Below are positions 1 through 6,033 of a stretch of 6,760 nt of DNA, one piece after another. Under the pieces are notes generated by a model that saw only the letters and a list, made by a program, of their open reading frames with translations, made no database searches and was not told the DNA's origin. This DNA is from Ardenticatenales bacterium (GTDB taxonomy: Bacteria > Chloroflexota > Anaerolineae > Promineifilales > UBA4811), in NCBI GenBank assembly GCA_030667645.1, contig DAOUVM010000140.1, forward strand, positions 1 to 6,760, read 5' to 3'. The first letter of the stretch is position 1; each line of letters opens with the position of its first letter. Both the position numbers and the translations under genes were made by a program.

Positions 1-69
1 CGATGCCCTGCCCTGCCCAATATGGCCGGTGTAGAGGGTGCCGTCCAGGTCAAAGATCGCTGCAATCAT
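1..69 (-). CDS. HAD-superfamily hydrolase, N-terminal fragment (cut by window end)
   Basis: Only the first 23 codons are inside the window. They begin MIAAIFDLDGTLYTGH, which is the HAD motif I signature DxDGT (residues 8-12) preceded by a hydrophobic beta strand. In this family the first Asp of the motif (D8) forms the phospho-aspartyl intermediate and the second acts as general acid/base, so a phosphatase or related phosphotransferase is expected. Having motif I this close to the N-terminus supports the ATG at 67-69 as the true start. The upstream Shine-Dalgarno is weak (AGAAG about 10 nt upstream), and the gene follows the BtrH-like gene by 16 bp, so it is probably in the same transcript. 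The substrate and subfamily cannot be told from 23 residues; a phosphoserine-phosphatase-like HAD-IB member is one option. The fold assignment is firm, the substrate is not. Confidence 0.85.
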   Translation of the reverse strand, partial: MIAAIFDLDGTLYTGHIGQGRAS

Positions 70-85
70 CCTGTTCGTCTTCTCA

Positions 86-1090
86 TCAACCGGAGCCGGG
101 GAACGATGTCACGATATCCCGATAGAACCCCTGCTCGAGTTCGGCGATACCGGCCAGGATGAGTGCCGCCGGCTCGAACCCGGCCGGGGAGTCGCTCTCG
201 CTGACTCCCTTCAAGTGTTCGCTCAGATCGCTCCAGAGGGCGGCGATCTCCCGCATTCGGCCGGCGGCGCCCATCCCGATCAGAGCCGGGAGCAGCGGGC
301 TTACCTCATCCAAATAGTCGGCGTACATGAGGCGGAACCCGCCTCCACCGGTCCCTCGACGTTCGATGATCTGATAGCTAAAACGGGCGCACCAGCGCCA
401 GTCCTCGGCCTGGTTCCAGCGGGCCAATTCGGCGGTGGCCTGCCGCATCCCAGAGATACCCATGTTCTCGGCCGGGGGTTCCAGCATGGCTCGTGCGTTG
501 GCGATCAGGGCTCGCTGCGCAGCCCTGGCCAGGTCGGGTGACTCGAAAGGTAGAATCTCGCGCCAGTTATTGCGGACGGGTATAGGGGGCAGGGGAGAGT
601 TCATGGCCGCCGCCAGGTCGTCCAGTGGCACCGGCATCAACTCGGCAAAGTGTGTGTCGGCAACGAGCGCAGCACCCTCCGAATAGCCGACCAGCGCCAC
701 ACCGTGGCCGGGAAAATGGGTGCTCTTGCCATAGTGGGGCAGGTAATAGAGGTCGGTGAGTAGGAGGATCGGTACACCTCGATCGAGCCAGGTGCGCATG
801 TCGGCCCAGGGAAAGTTCCCGCTGCTGTGCCACTCGAAGGGCAGCCTCAGGTTCCGGAAAAAGTTGTGCTCCAGAGCCAGTGCGCGGGTGCCGAACGCTC
901 GGCTGGGGGAGGAACGCGAATCCTCAAAGTAGATGCAACCCAGCCCCGAGCCCAGGCCAAAACAGAGTGATTCGCTCATGTCGTGGCCGTGGTAGCGAAT
1001 GACGTTGGCCAGGGCGGTGGACCCGCAGTGCTTGCCCGGGCGATGCTCAAAGCCGGGGAGCAGCCAAGTCATTCCTGTTGTGTCTGTCAT
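86..1090 (-). CDS. BtrH N-terminal domain / DUF4872 family protein (putative cysteine acyltransferase or peptidase-like)
   Basis: This 334-residue soluble protein starts at an ATG with a good Shine-Dalgarno (AAGGGAG, 5 nt spacing). Residues 15-55 read EHRPGKHCGSTALANV, then a GLGSGLGCIYF stretch, which is the hallmark of BtrH_N domains; C22 is the expected nucleophile. H129 in FPGHGVALVGY and D145 in VADTHF fit the His and Asp of a papain-like triad, so the first ~155 residues form the catalytic domain. The rest (about 160-325) is mostly helical and matches the DUF4872 domain usually fused to it, including the Gly-rich GTGGGGFRLMYADYL segment (246-260). The family's named member, BtrH, moves an acyl chain from an acyl carrier protein to an aminoglycoside in butirosin synthesis. 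Here there is no carrier protein or aminoglycoside gene in view, so the acyl donor and acceptor are unknown. No signal peptide or membrane segment is seen. The next gene, 16 bp downstream, encodes a HAD phosphatase. Confidence 0.85.
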   Translation of the reverse strand: MTDTTGMTWLLPGFEHRPGKHCGSTALANVIRYHGHDMSESLCFGLGSGLGCIYFEDSRSSPSRAFGTRALALEHNFFRNLRLPFEWHSSGNFPWADMRTWLDRGVPILLLTDLYYLPHYGKSTHFPGHGVALVGYSEGAALVADTHFAELMPVPLDDLAAAMNSPLPPIPVRNNWREILPFESPDLARAAQRALIANARAMLEPPAENMGISGMRQATAELARWNQAEDWRWCARFSYQIIERRGTGGGGFRLMYADYLDEVSPLLPALIGMGAAGRMREIAALWSDLSEHLKGVSESDSPAGFEPAALILAGIAELEQGFYRDIVTSFPGSG

Positions 1091-1337
1091 GTATTCTCCC
1101 TTTCCGTGACATTATTCTCTCGACCGCGCCGACCCGCGGCCGGAAATCATTTGCGCGGCAGACCTGTCGATCAAGCAGTTCGTCTCTAGTCACCCGGGCC
1201 CGCTGCTCGTCCGGGCGTCCGCTCTGCATGCACGTCGCTAGGCGCTCTCCCAGCTCGTCTGCCATTGGTGATTTCAGGGTTTTCTCCGTCGCTCCGGTTC
1301 AGCGGTGCCTGGAGCTCAATATTTCGTCTGCGGGTGC
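1091..1337. other. 247-bp intergenic region upstream of the BtrH-like gene
   Basis: No convincing gene lies here. Just after the toroid gene, the minus-strand RNA can form a stem of GCTCC-a-GG with CC-GGAGC (1291-1315; seven pairs, one bulged A, 10-nt loop). It is not followed by a U run, so it is not a standard intrinsic terminator. Near the BtrH-like gene the minus strand carries AATAAT (1111-1116), a 5/6 match to a sigma-70 -10 box that would give a short leader containing the AAGGGAG ribosome site. I find no matching -35 box. The length suggests that the BtrH-HAD pair has its own promoter, but this is inference. Confidence 0.4.
1096..1102 (-). promoter_or_regulatory. Ribosome binding site of the BtrH-like gene
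   Basis: The minus strand reads AAGGGAG, then AATAC, then ATG. This strong Shine-Dalgarno at 5 nt spacing supports the ATG at 1088-1090 over the internal Met at residue 7. Confidence 0.7.
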
Positions 1338-2387
1338 TCAACTCGCCAGCCCGGTATCCGTATCATGGCGCTGCTTGTTGGTTCCCATCGTACTTGACCC
1401 TATACCCTCGAGTACCCGCAGCGCCCGCAGCGTGACCCACTTGCTGGGCTGACCTTTCTTCTCGACATCGGCCCACATCTTGCCGTGGTAGCCATACTCT
1501 AGTTTCCAGCGCCCGTCCTCGTCCTGTTTGGACAACACCAAATCAACCGCCTGGGCCAGACGCGGGTCGCCGCCGCAGCCAGCTTCGATCAATGCCTCGA
1601 GGTTGAGCAGCACGTCAGTGACATAGCCCAGCGGATAACCGAATTTGAACCAACTGGAATTGATGCGCTCGTGGTGGGGATAGTCGGCGCGGGCAATATC
1701 GTAGCAAAGGAGGAACTCGGTGCAGGCATCTGTGGCCGCCTCTACTGCCGGGGTGCGTCCGTCGCCGGGCACACGATTCAGGGCCCACAGGGCGCGCACC
1801 GCGCCCCAGGCGCAAGGGAGGCCATAGTTCGCGGAGCAAACGAATCCGGGGGCCTGGACGCCCCCCCTGTAGTATCGGCCATAATCGTCGCCAGTGATGG
1901 ACCGGGCCAGCTTGTCAATCGCCCGGCCCAACCGCTGGTCCCCCCAGTGGCCCAGCTCCAAAAACGCCCGTACCATGTTGCCCCACAGGCAGTGTATGGC
2001 CTGGCCGGGGTGGCCGTTGACGGAAAAGGACCCGTTCTCCGTCTGGGCATGGTCAAAGGCGTACTCGACGGCGTTTTGCATCCGATCATCCTGCCCGTCG
2101 GCCCCAAGCTGCGCCAGGAAGATGATTTGCCACAGGGTGCCTCTGTACTTGGGGGAATAGCCTGGACCGGGTTTGACCCAGTAGCCATCCACGTGTTGGG
2201 CCTCCAGAGCCGGGGGGACCGGACCGGCGCGCATCACCGCGGCCTGTGCATCGATGAGATCGGGGTCGTCAGGGGAGCGGTTCAAGAGATCCCGCAAGGC
2301 GAAATACCGAACACCAGGATTGTCCTCGTCCGGCTCCAACAGCCATGGAAGGGGGCCTGCCTTTAGCTGGGCTCTCCAGTCGCTCAT
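1338..2387 (-). CDS. Alpha/alpha-toroid protein, squalene-cyclase/prenyltransferase-like fold (copy 1)
   Basis: This is a 349-residue cytosolic protein with no signal peptide or membrane segment. It starts MSDWRAQLKAGPLPWLLEPD and contains repeated helical hairpins with QW-like signatures: QHVDGYW (64-70), QTENGSF (115-121) and QDEDGRW (288-294). Such Q-x3-G-x-W/F motifs are typical of the terpenoid cyclase / protein prenyltransferase toroid. Other landmarks are SPKYRGTLWQ (78-87), CLWGN (133-137), CSANYGLPCAWGAVRALWAL (184-203) and SSWFKFGYPLGYVTDVLLNL (244-263). I see no class II cyclase DxDD motif, so cyclase activity is not supported; related proteins in databases are often labelled prenyltransferase or, wrongly, nitrogen fixation protein. 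The last ~20 residues are polar and probably unstructured. I chose the ATG at 2385-2387 because GGAGG lies 8 nt upstream. The frame stays open much further upstream, but only across the neighbouring gene. It follows a related toroid gene by 59 bp and is probably co-transcribed with it. Substrate unknown. Confidence 0.8.
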   Translation of the reverse strand: MSDWRAQLKAGPLPWLLEPDEDNPGVRYFALRDLLNRSPDDPDLIDAQAAVMRAGPVPPALEAQHVDGYWVKPGPGYSPKYRGTLWQIIFLAQLGADGQDDRMQNAVEYAFDHAQTENGSFSVNGHPGQAIHCLWGNMVRAFLELGHWGDQRLGRAIDKLARSITGDDYGRYYRGGVQAPGFVCSANYGLPCAWGAVRALWALNRVPGDGRTPAVEAATDACTEFLLCYDIARADYPHHERINSSWFKFGYPLGYVTDVLLNLEALIEAGCGGDPRLAQAVDLVLSKQDEDGRWKLEYGYHGKMWADVEKKGQPSKWVTLRALRVLEGIGSSTMGTNKQRHDTDTGLAS

Positions 2388-2395
2388 GTCCATAT

Positions 2396-2400
2396 CCTCC
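2396..2400 (-). promoter_or_regulatory. Ribosome binding site of toroid gene 1 (decides the start)
   Basis: GGAGG on the minus strand sits 8 nt before the ATG at 2385-2387 and only 2 nt before the in-frame ATG at 2391-2393. The spacing favours the downstream ATG, giving MSDW rather than MDMSDW as the N-terminus. Confidence 0.7.
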
Positions 2401-2446
2401 GCCCGATCTCGATGGTAGCTTGATTGGGTTGCCCGGCATCGGGTGG

Positions 2447-3433
2447 TTATTTGCCCTGCATCAGAGATGCATCTAGCCGCCGTAGCGTCCGGTGCGCGAG
2501 CAGCGTCAACCAGAACGACGGGCTGCGTTTCTGCCCGAAATCCCATTCTTTCCAGGCTCTCCAGACAGATTCGGCCGTGAAGCGGCCCTGCCCGTCCATT
2601 TTTGATCTGACAATGGCCCCCATCTCTTCCAGGCGGGCATCCTGCCGCAGCCAGGAGAACTGGGTCAGTACATCCACCACGTGCAAGATGTCGTACCAGA
2701 TCAATGGCGCCTTGAGTTTGGCAAAGTGGGTCCCCATAGCAAAGAGATACGGACGCCGTTCTCTTCGCTGTTCCCATAAACTCAGCAGGGTGTCCGCGCC
2801 GATTCGGGCGGCCTCACCGTCACGCAGGTCTGGTATCTGAGACAGCGCCTTTAGCATCACCAGGTTAGCATAGGGGCAGGGGTCTGCTTTGCGGCCGGGC
2901 CCTCGGAAACTGCGCAGCGTCGAAGAGGCAGCACAGGGCCACCCGTTTTCACGGATCAGACCGACCAGGTAATGAACTGCTGCCTGGACTCGCTGATGGT
3001 CCCCCAAGCCGAATTTGATCATCGAATAGAGAACCAACGGGGCATCACATAGCATCCAGGCCCACTGCTCTTGTCCGGTACCGCCATAGCGGGGGTTGAT
3101 GTTGACCTGAACCTGGAATGGACCTTCCGCTGCCTGTTGATCTAGAATCCGCTCGATCACCTGATCCATGCCGGGGTCGCCCGCGCGCAAGCCCAGGTCG
3201 GCGACGAACGTCAGTTTGTGCAGGAGGTGACTGGCATCCTTGTGGTTCTTGAGAGTGGAACCCGGCCATTCGGCCAATTCTGCCAGTAGGCCCTGGATCT
3301 GTGGATGGGTCAACATCGCCTGGCGGGCCTCAAGAACACGCGAATCATCTTCGGATTGGCCCAGTAGGCCCAGCCGCGCTTGATACGATACCCAGGGCGG
3401 GCCGTCCAACAACCATGCAATCGTTTGATTCAT
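2447..3433 (-). CDS. Alpha/alpha-toroid protein, squalene-cyclase/prenyltransferase-like fold (copy 2)
   Basis: This 328-residue soluble helical protein is related to the downstream toroid protein. Both open with a WLL...V-x-Y-x-A...LL...DD...A-x-x-A/M pattern (residues 7-43 here). Recognisable blocks are LKNHKDASHLLHKLTFVADL (61-80), the QW-like QQAAEGPFQ (99-107), WAWMLCDAPLVLY (124-136), NGWPCAAS (163-170), FRGPGRKADPCPYANLVMLK (176-195), YLFAMGTHFAKLKAPLIWYD (229-248) and GRFTAESVWRAWKEWDFGQK (283-302). The CDAP, DPCPYA and WYDILHVVDVL blocks place Asp, Cys and His residues where an active site or metal site could be, but I cannot assign roles. No DxDD motif is present. The start is the ATG at 3431-3433 with GGGAG 8 nt upstream; the in-frame GTG at 3446-3448 has AAGGA directly against it, which is too close. 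It is first in the toroid pair, 144 bp after nadE. Substrate and reaction are unknown. Confidence 0.78.
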   Translation of the reverse strand: MNQTIAWLLDGPPWVSYQARLGLLGQSEDDSRVLEARQAMLTHPQIQGLLAELAEWPGSTLKNHKDASHLLHKLTFVADLGLRAGDPGMDQVIERILDQQAAEGPFQVQVNINPRYGGTGQEQWAWMLCDAPLVLYSMIKFGLGDHQRVQAAVHYLVGLIRENGWPCAASSTLRSFRGPGRKADPCPYANLVMLKALSQIPDLRDGEAARIGADTLLSLWEQRRERRPYLFAMGTHFAKLKAPLIWYDILHVVDVLTQFSWLRQDARLEEMGAIVRSKMDGQGRFTAESVWRAWKEWDFGQKRSPSFWLTLLAHRTLRRLDASLMQGK

Positions 3434-3441
3434 GTTTTTCG

Positions 3442-3446
3442 CTCCC
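3442..3446 (-). promoter_or_regulatory. Ribosome binding site of toroid gene 2 (decides the start)
   Basis: GGGAG on the minus strand lies 8 nt before the ATG at 3431-3433. It overlaps the alternative GTG codon at 3446-3448, which argues for the ATG. Confidence 0.6.
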
Positions 3447-3502
3447 ACTCCTTCATCCCGAGAGATGGATGCCCCGATGGGCCGACCGACAGTTGAGCCG
3501 GC

Positions 3503-3531
3503 AGAATGGGGTCGCCTGTACCGGATTTCAA
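3503..3531 (-). promoter_or_regulatory. Weak candidate promoter for the toroid pair
   Basis: On the minus strand TTGAAA (3526-3531, 5/6 match to -35) is followed after 17 nt by CATTCT (3503-3508, only 3/6 match to -10). Spacing is ideal and the position would give a leader of about 60 nt, but the -10 match is poor. Treat this as a suggestion only. Confidence 0.22.
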
Positions 3532-3577
3532 CCGTGAATTCCGCCGAACTGATACCATGAACCCCTCTGGGGGATCT

Positions 3578-5110
3578 CTACCGCCGGGTGATCGGGATCA
3601 TTCGGCCGGTGCCGAATGACTTGATGCTGACCTTGAGAATGACACCCATTTGCCACCGCTTGTGCTCAGAGCGACAAAGTGCCCGGTCGCTGCGATTCCC
3701 CTGTACGAGGCGCTCCATCTCTGGAGCGACCTTGCCGTAATCAAATGGGTCCACCTGATCCGGCCGGAGCTCGGCCGATGGTGGTCGCGACAGCGTGAAC
3801 CCTGGGATCACGCCGCGGGTGGAGTCAATCCAACGCGCGAGCGCGACAACCTGGGGCTTTGTGAGGTCCCCAATCGGGCAGAGTGTACCAGCCATGTCGC
3901 CGTAGATGGTGCCATAACCCAGGGCAAGCTCCGTCTTGTTGCTGGCATTCAGGAGCATTCCGCCATGGTGGTTCACAAAGCTCATCAGTATCATTGCCCG
4001 GAGCCTGGCCTGGATGTTCTCAGCGGTGGTTCCCCCCTTGAGCAGGTCAGCGAGGGTCGCTTCTGCGGCAACGTGCAAACGCTCCAGTTCCACCACCCTG
4101 AAATGGACGCCCAGAGCTTGGGCAAGCTCCTGTGCGCATGAGGTGGAGCGCGAGTCGGTATAGCGGGATGGGATGGCAACCGCTGTGACTCGATCCGGTC
4201 CTAGGGCTTGGGATGCGATTGTGGCTACGACGGCCGAGTCGACACCTCCGGACAGCCCTAGAAAGGCACGCTCCAACTGGTTCTTCTGAGCAAAGTCGCG
4301 TACTCCCAGGACGAGCGCGTGATAGAGTTCCTTCTCTGGGCTCTCATCCAAAGGCTCGATGGCTGCATCGTCATCGACGTCGACTATCCAGACCTCCTCC
4401 TCGAACGCGGCCAGTCGAGCAATGATGTCACCCCTTTGGTTGATGGCAAAACTCTGGCCGTCAAAGATGAGTTCGTCGTTTCCCCCACAGAGGTTGACGT
4501 GCACCAACGGGCAATTCTGACGGCGGGCATGATAGACCCGTTCCTCCATCACCTTCCGGCGGTAGGGTGAGGCAGCGATGCAGATTAGCAGTTCCGCCCC
4601 GGCGGCAACAAGCTCGGCCGCCGGGTGGATGTCATATTCCTCATCCCAGAGGTCTTCGCACACCAGAAACCCCACCTGTCTGCCGGCGATGAGTGTGGGT
4701 GGCGTCATGGGTCCCGGCAGGAACCAACGAGGTTCGAAAAAGACATCATAGGCCGGCAGTAGACGCTTGACGGCCACAAGTCGAACGTTACCGTCTATTA
4801 GTAGAACCGCGGCGCTGAATAGACCGGGGTGCCGGGGCGGTTTTCGGCCGGCCGGCATCAGGGTTCCGACCACAACTGGCGGCCCGCCTCGGGTGCGCTG
4901 GGCAAGGTCGGTGGTCGCCTCGAACACGGCATCGGCAAAGCTGGCATCGAAGAGGATGTCACGGGGAGGGTAGCCTGGAACCGCCATCTCGGGCAGAATG
5001 ACCAGAGCAGCGTTTTCGCTGCGAGCAGCCTCTACTGCTGTCACACAGCGCTCGACGTTGCCTTGAAGGTCGCCGACGCATGTGTTTATCTGTGCGAGCG
5101 CGACTCTCAT
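3578..5110 (-). CDS. nadE: Glutamine-dependent NAD+ synthetase (NadE)
   Basis: This cytosolic enzyme catalyses the last step of NAD+ synthesis: nicotinate adenine dinucleotide (deamido-NAD+) is amidated using ATP and glutamine-derived ammonia. Residues 1-~245 are a nitrilase-type glutaminase with the catalytic triad E41 (ILPEMAVPGYPPRD), K115 (AVKRLLPAYDVFFEPRWF) and C151 (FLVCEDLWDEEYD). Residues ~260-510 are the synthetase domain, with the ATP pyrophosphatase P-loop SGGVDSA (287-293) and the NASNKTELALGYGTIYGDMA substrate segment (388-407). The end (SAELRPDQVDPFDY, then LKVSIKSFGTGRMIPITRR) is normal for the family. At 510 residues it is slightly shorter than many two-domain NadE proteins; the C-terminal segment between MERLVQ and EHKRWQ looks compact. 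The ATG overlaps the stop of the upstream pyruvate-kinase-like gene in an ATGA, and its own Shine-Dalgarno is weak (GGGAAAG), so translation is probably coupled. All key residues are present, so I expect an active enzyme. Confidence 0.96.
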   Translation of the reverse strand: MRVALAQINTCVGDLQGNVERCVTAVEAARSENAALVILPEMAVPGYPPRDILFDASFADAVFEATTDLAQRTRGGPPVVVGTLMPAGRKPPRHPGLFSAAVLLIDGNVRLVAVKRLLPAYDVFFEPRWFLPGPMTPPTLIAGRQVGFLVCEDLWDEEYDIHPAAELVAAGAELLICIAASPYRRKVMEERVYHARRQNCPLVHVNLCGGNDELIFDGQSFAINQRGDIIARLAAFEEEVWIVDVDDDAAIEPLDESPEKELYHALVLGVRDFAQKNQLERAFLGLSGGVDSAVVATIASQALGPDRVTAVAIPSRYTDSRSTSCAQELAQALGVHFRVVELERLHVAAEATLADLLKGGTTAENIQARLRAMILMSFVNHHGGMLLNASNKTELALGYGTIYGDMAGTLCPIGDLTKPQVVALARWIDSTRGVIPGFTLSRPPSAELRPDQVDPFDYGKVAPEMERLVQGNRSDRALCRSEHKRWQMGVILKVSIKSFGTGRMIPITRR

Positions 5111-6012
5111 CTGAATTCTTTCCCAACGGCCGCGAGCAGATTGAGTGCCTCAAGCACCGAATCGCGCTGCAGGCACACCGCATCGCCAAGCATGAACGTT
5201 CGGTACCCCAGGGAGAGCAGGAACGCCACATCGCCAATGTCGGCGCTTGCAGGCACGGGGTGATAGGCGAGGGAATCGAAAATTCTGCTGGCGACTATTG
5301 CCTTTTGATCAGCGGTAATGATGTCGTGCAGAGCGCCGATGATCAGGTGTGGGCGAAGGACCTCCACATAGAGATCGCCACGGGCAGCCATGAGGCGGCC
5401 CTGCGAGGCCCCGTGCTTCCGGGCGTATTCAAGCCCTCGTTGGGTCTCGATCTTTAGCATGATCTCCGCGCCAGGAAGCAGGCGCTGCACCTCCTCGGCA
5501 TCAGAGAGGTTCTCGACGTACGAAAGCATCACATGCTTAAGACCCAGATCGCCCATTGCCGCGAGGTAAGATCGATCTGCTTCTGTGAGGGTTCCCTCGA
5601 TCTCGAGGGAGGGATGCACGATGTTGACCGATTCTCCGGGGCCGATGAGCCGGCGCGGGCCATCCTCAAGGATGAGTTGGTCGCCTTCGACCGCCATTAC
5701 CCGAACCCGTTCGTCACCATCGGAAAAAAAGGCATCGACCGGCGTGTCGACGCGAATGCGGTGGCTCAAACGAACCGCGGTATAGGGCGGAATCGCTGCG
5801 CCCACGACCCTCAGTTGCCGCCCCTTGAGATCGACCCACAGTGGTTGGTCGAAAGCCTGGAGCCGCTTGAGCGCCTCGATCGGTCCGCCCCGGAACGGCA
5901 TCACGGTGTTAAGCCTGAAACCGGCCACCAACGAGTGTCGGGCCAACTCTTCCAGGAAGGTGGCGTAAGGTGGAACGGTTACGATGGCACGAACGATCAG
6001 TGGAGCACTCAC
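5107..6012 (-). CDS. Short pyruvate-kinase-like TIM-barrel protein lacking the C-terminal domain
   Basis: The 301 residues align by eye with pyruvate kinase from its N-terminus to the end of the A domain. Matches are GFRLN (31-35; RLNFSHG in pyruvate kinase), VDLKGRQLR (60-68; DTKGPEIR), a reduced B-domain insert (about 72-138, with LILEDG), LTEADRSYL (142-150), LKHVMLSYVE (158-167; SFV), MLKIETQRGLEYA (185-197; KIEN), MAARGDLYVEV (208-218; VARGDLGVE), AIVASRIFDSL (238-248; TATQMLESM) and ASADIGDVA...FMLGDAVC (255-280; AEVSDVA...MLSGETA). Thus the general acid K187 and Mg ligands E189 and D213, plus R33, are kept. The C-terminal regulatory domain of typical ~470-residue enzymes is absent. Positions for K+ binding differ: N35 and D61 are kept, but V37, L62 and Q66 stand where Ser, Thr and Glu are usual. 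The start is GTG with no good ribosome site, 21 bp after the vWA-like stop; the end overlaps nadE by 4 bp. A PEP- or pyruvate-binding role is likely; true pyruvate kinase activity is uncertain, and an aldolase/lyase role is possible. Confidence 0.8.
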   Translation of the reverse strand: MSAPLIVRAIVTVPPYATFLEELARHSLVAGFRLNTVMPFRGGPIEALKRLQAFDQPLWVDLKGRQLRVVGAAIPPYTAVRLSHRIRVDTPVDAFFSDGDERVRVMAVEGDQLILEDGPRRLIGPGESVNIVHPSLEIEGTLTEADRSYLAAMGDLGLKHVMLSYVENLSDAEEVQRLLPGAEIMLKIETQRGLEYARKHGASQGRLMAARGDLYVEVLRPHLIIGALHDIITADQKAIVASRIFDSLAYHPVPASADIGDVAFLLSLGYRTFMLGDAVCLQRDSVLEALNLLAAVGKEFR

Positions 6013-6033
6013 AATGTGTTCAGGATACTCTGC

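Larger units (their letters stand above)
3434..3577. other. 144-bp gap between nadE and the toroid pair
   Basis: No gene is seen. Directly after the nadE stop the minus-strand transcript has a small hairpin, CCCC-AGA-GGGG with one extra C in the loop (3562-3573). It is followed by TTCATGG rather than a U run, so termination here is doubtful. The gap also holds a candidate promoter, listed separately, and a short inverted repeat CATCC/GGATG with an 8-nt loop (about 3454-3471). Confidence 0.4.

Noticed and set aside
1047..1265. A 72-codon minus-strand open frame in the gap before the BtrH-like gene
   Set aside because: It has no ribosome site, overlaps the start of the BtrH-like gene in another frame, and its product shows no recognisable domain. 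The reading frame could be open by chance in GC-rich DNA.
1671..2366. 231-codon plus-strand open frame opposite toroid gene 1
   Set aside because: It is antisense to a clearly protein-like gene, has no domain I recognise, and fits the long antisense frames expected in GC-rich coding DNA. The same holds for plus-strand frames at 5533-6141 and 38-541.
1338..2387. Toroid protein 1 as a nitrogenase-related (NifH) protein or a squalene-hopene cyclase
   Set aside because: It lacks the nucleotide-binding P-loop and cysteine ligands of NifH, and it lacks the DxDD acid motif and the ~600-residue length of squalene-hopene cyclases. Only the toroid fold is supported.
2388..2777. Upstream 130-codon extension of toroid gene 1
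   Set aside because: It would run through the intergenic space and out of frame into toroid gene 2. The good ribosome site at 2396-2400 and the family-like MSDW start place the true start at 2387.
3562..3573. Hairpin after nadE as an intrinsic terminator
   Set aside because: The stem has only four solid pairs and no U run follows, so readthrough into the toroid pair is as likely as termination.
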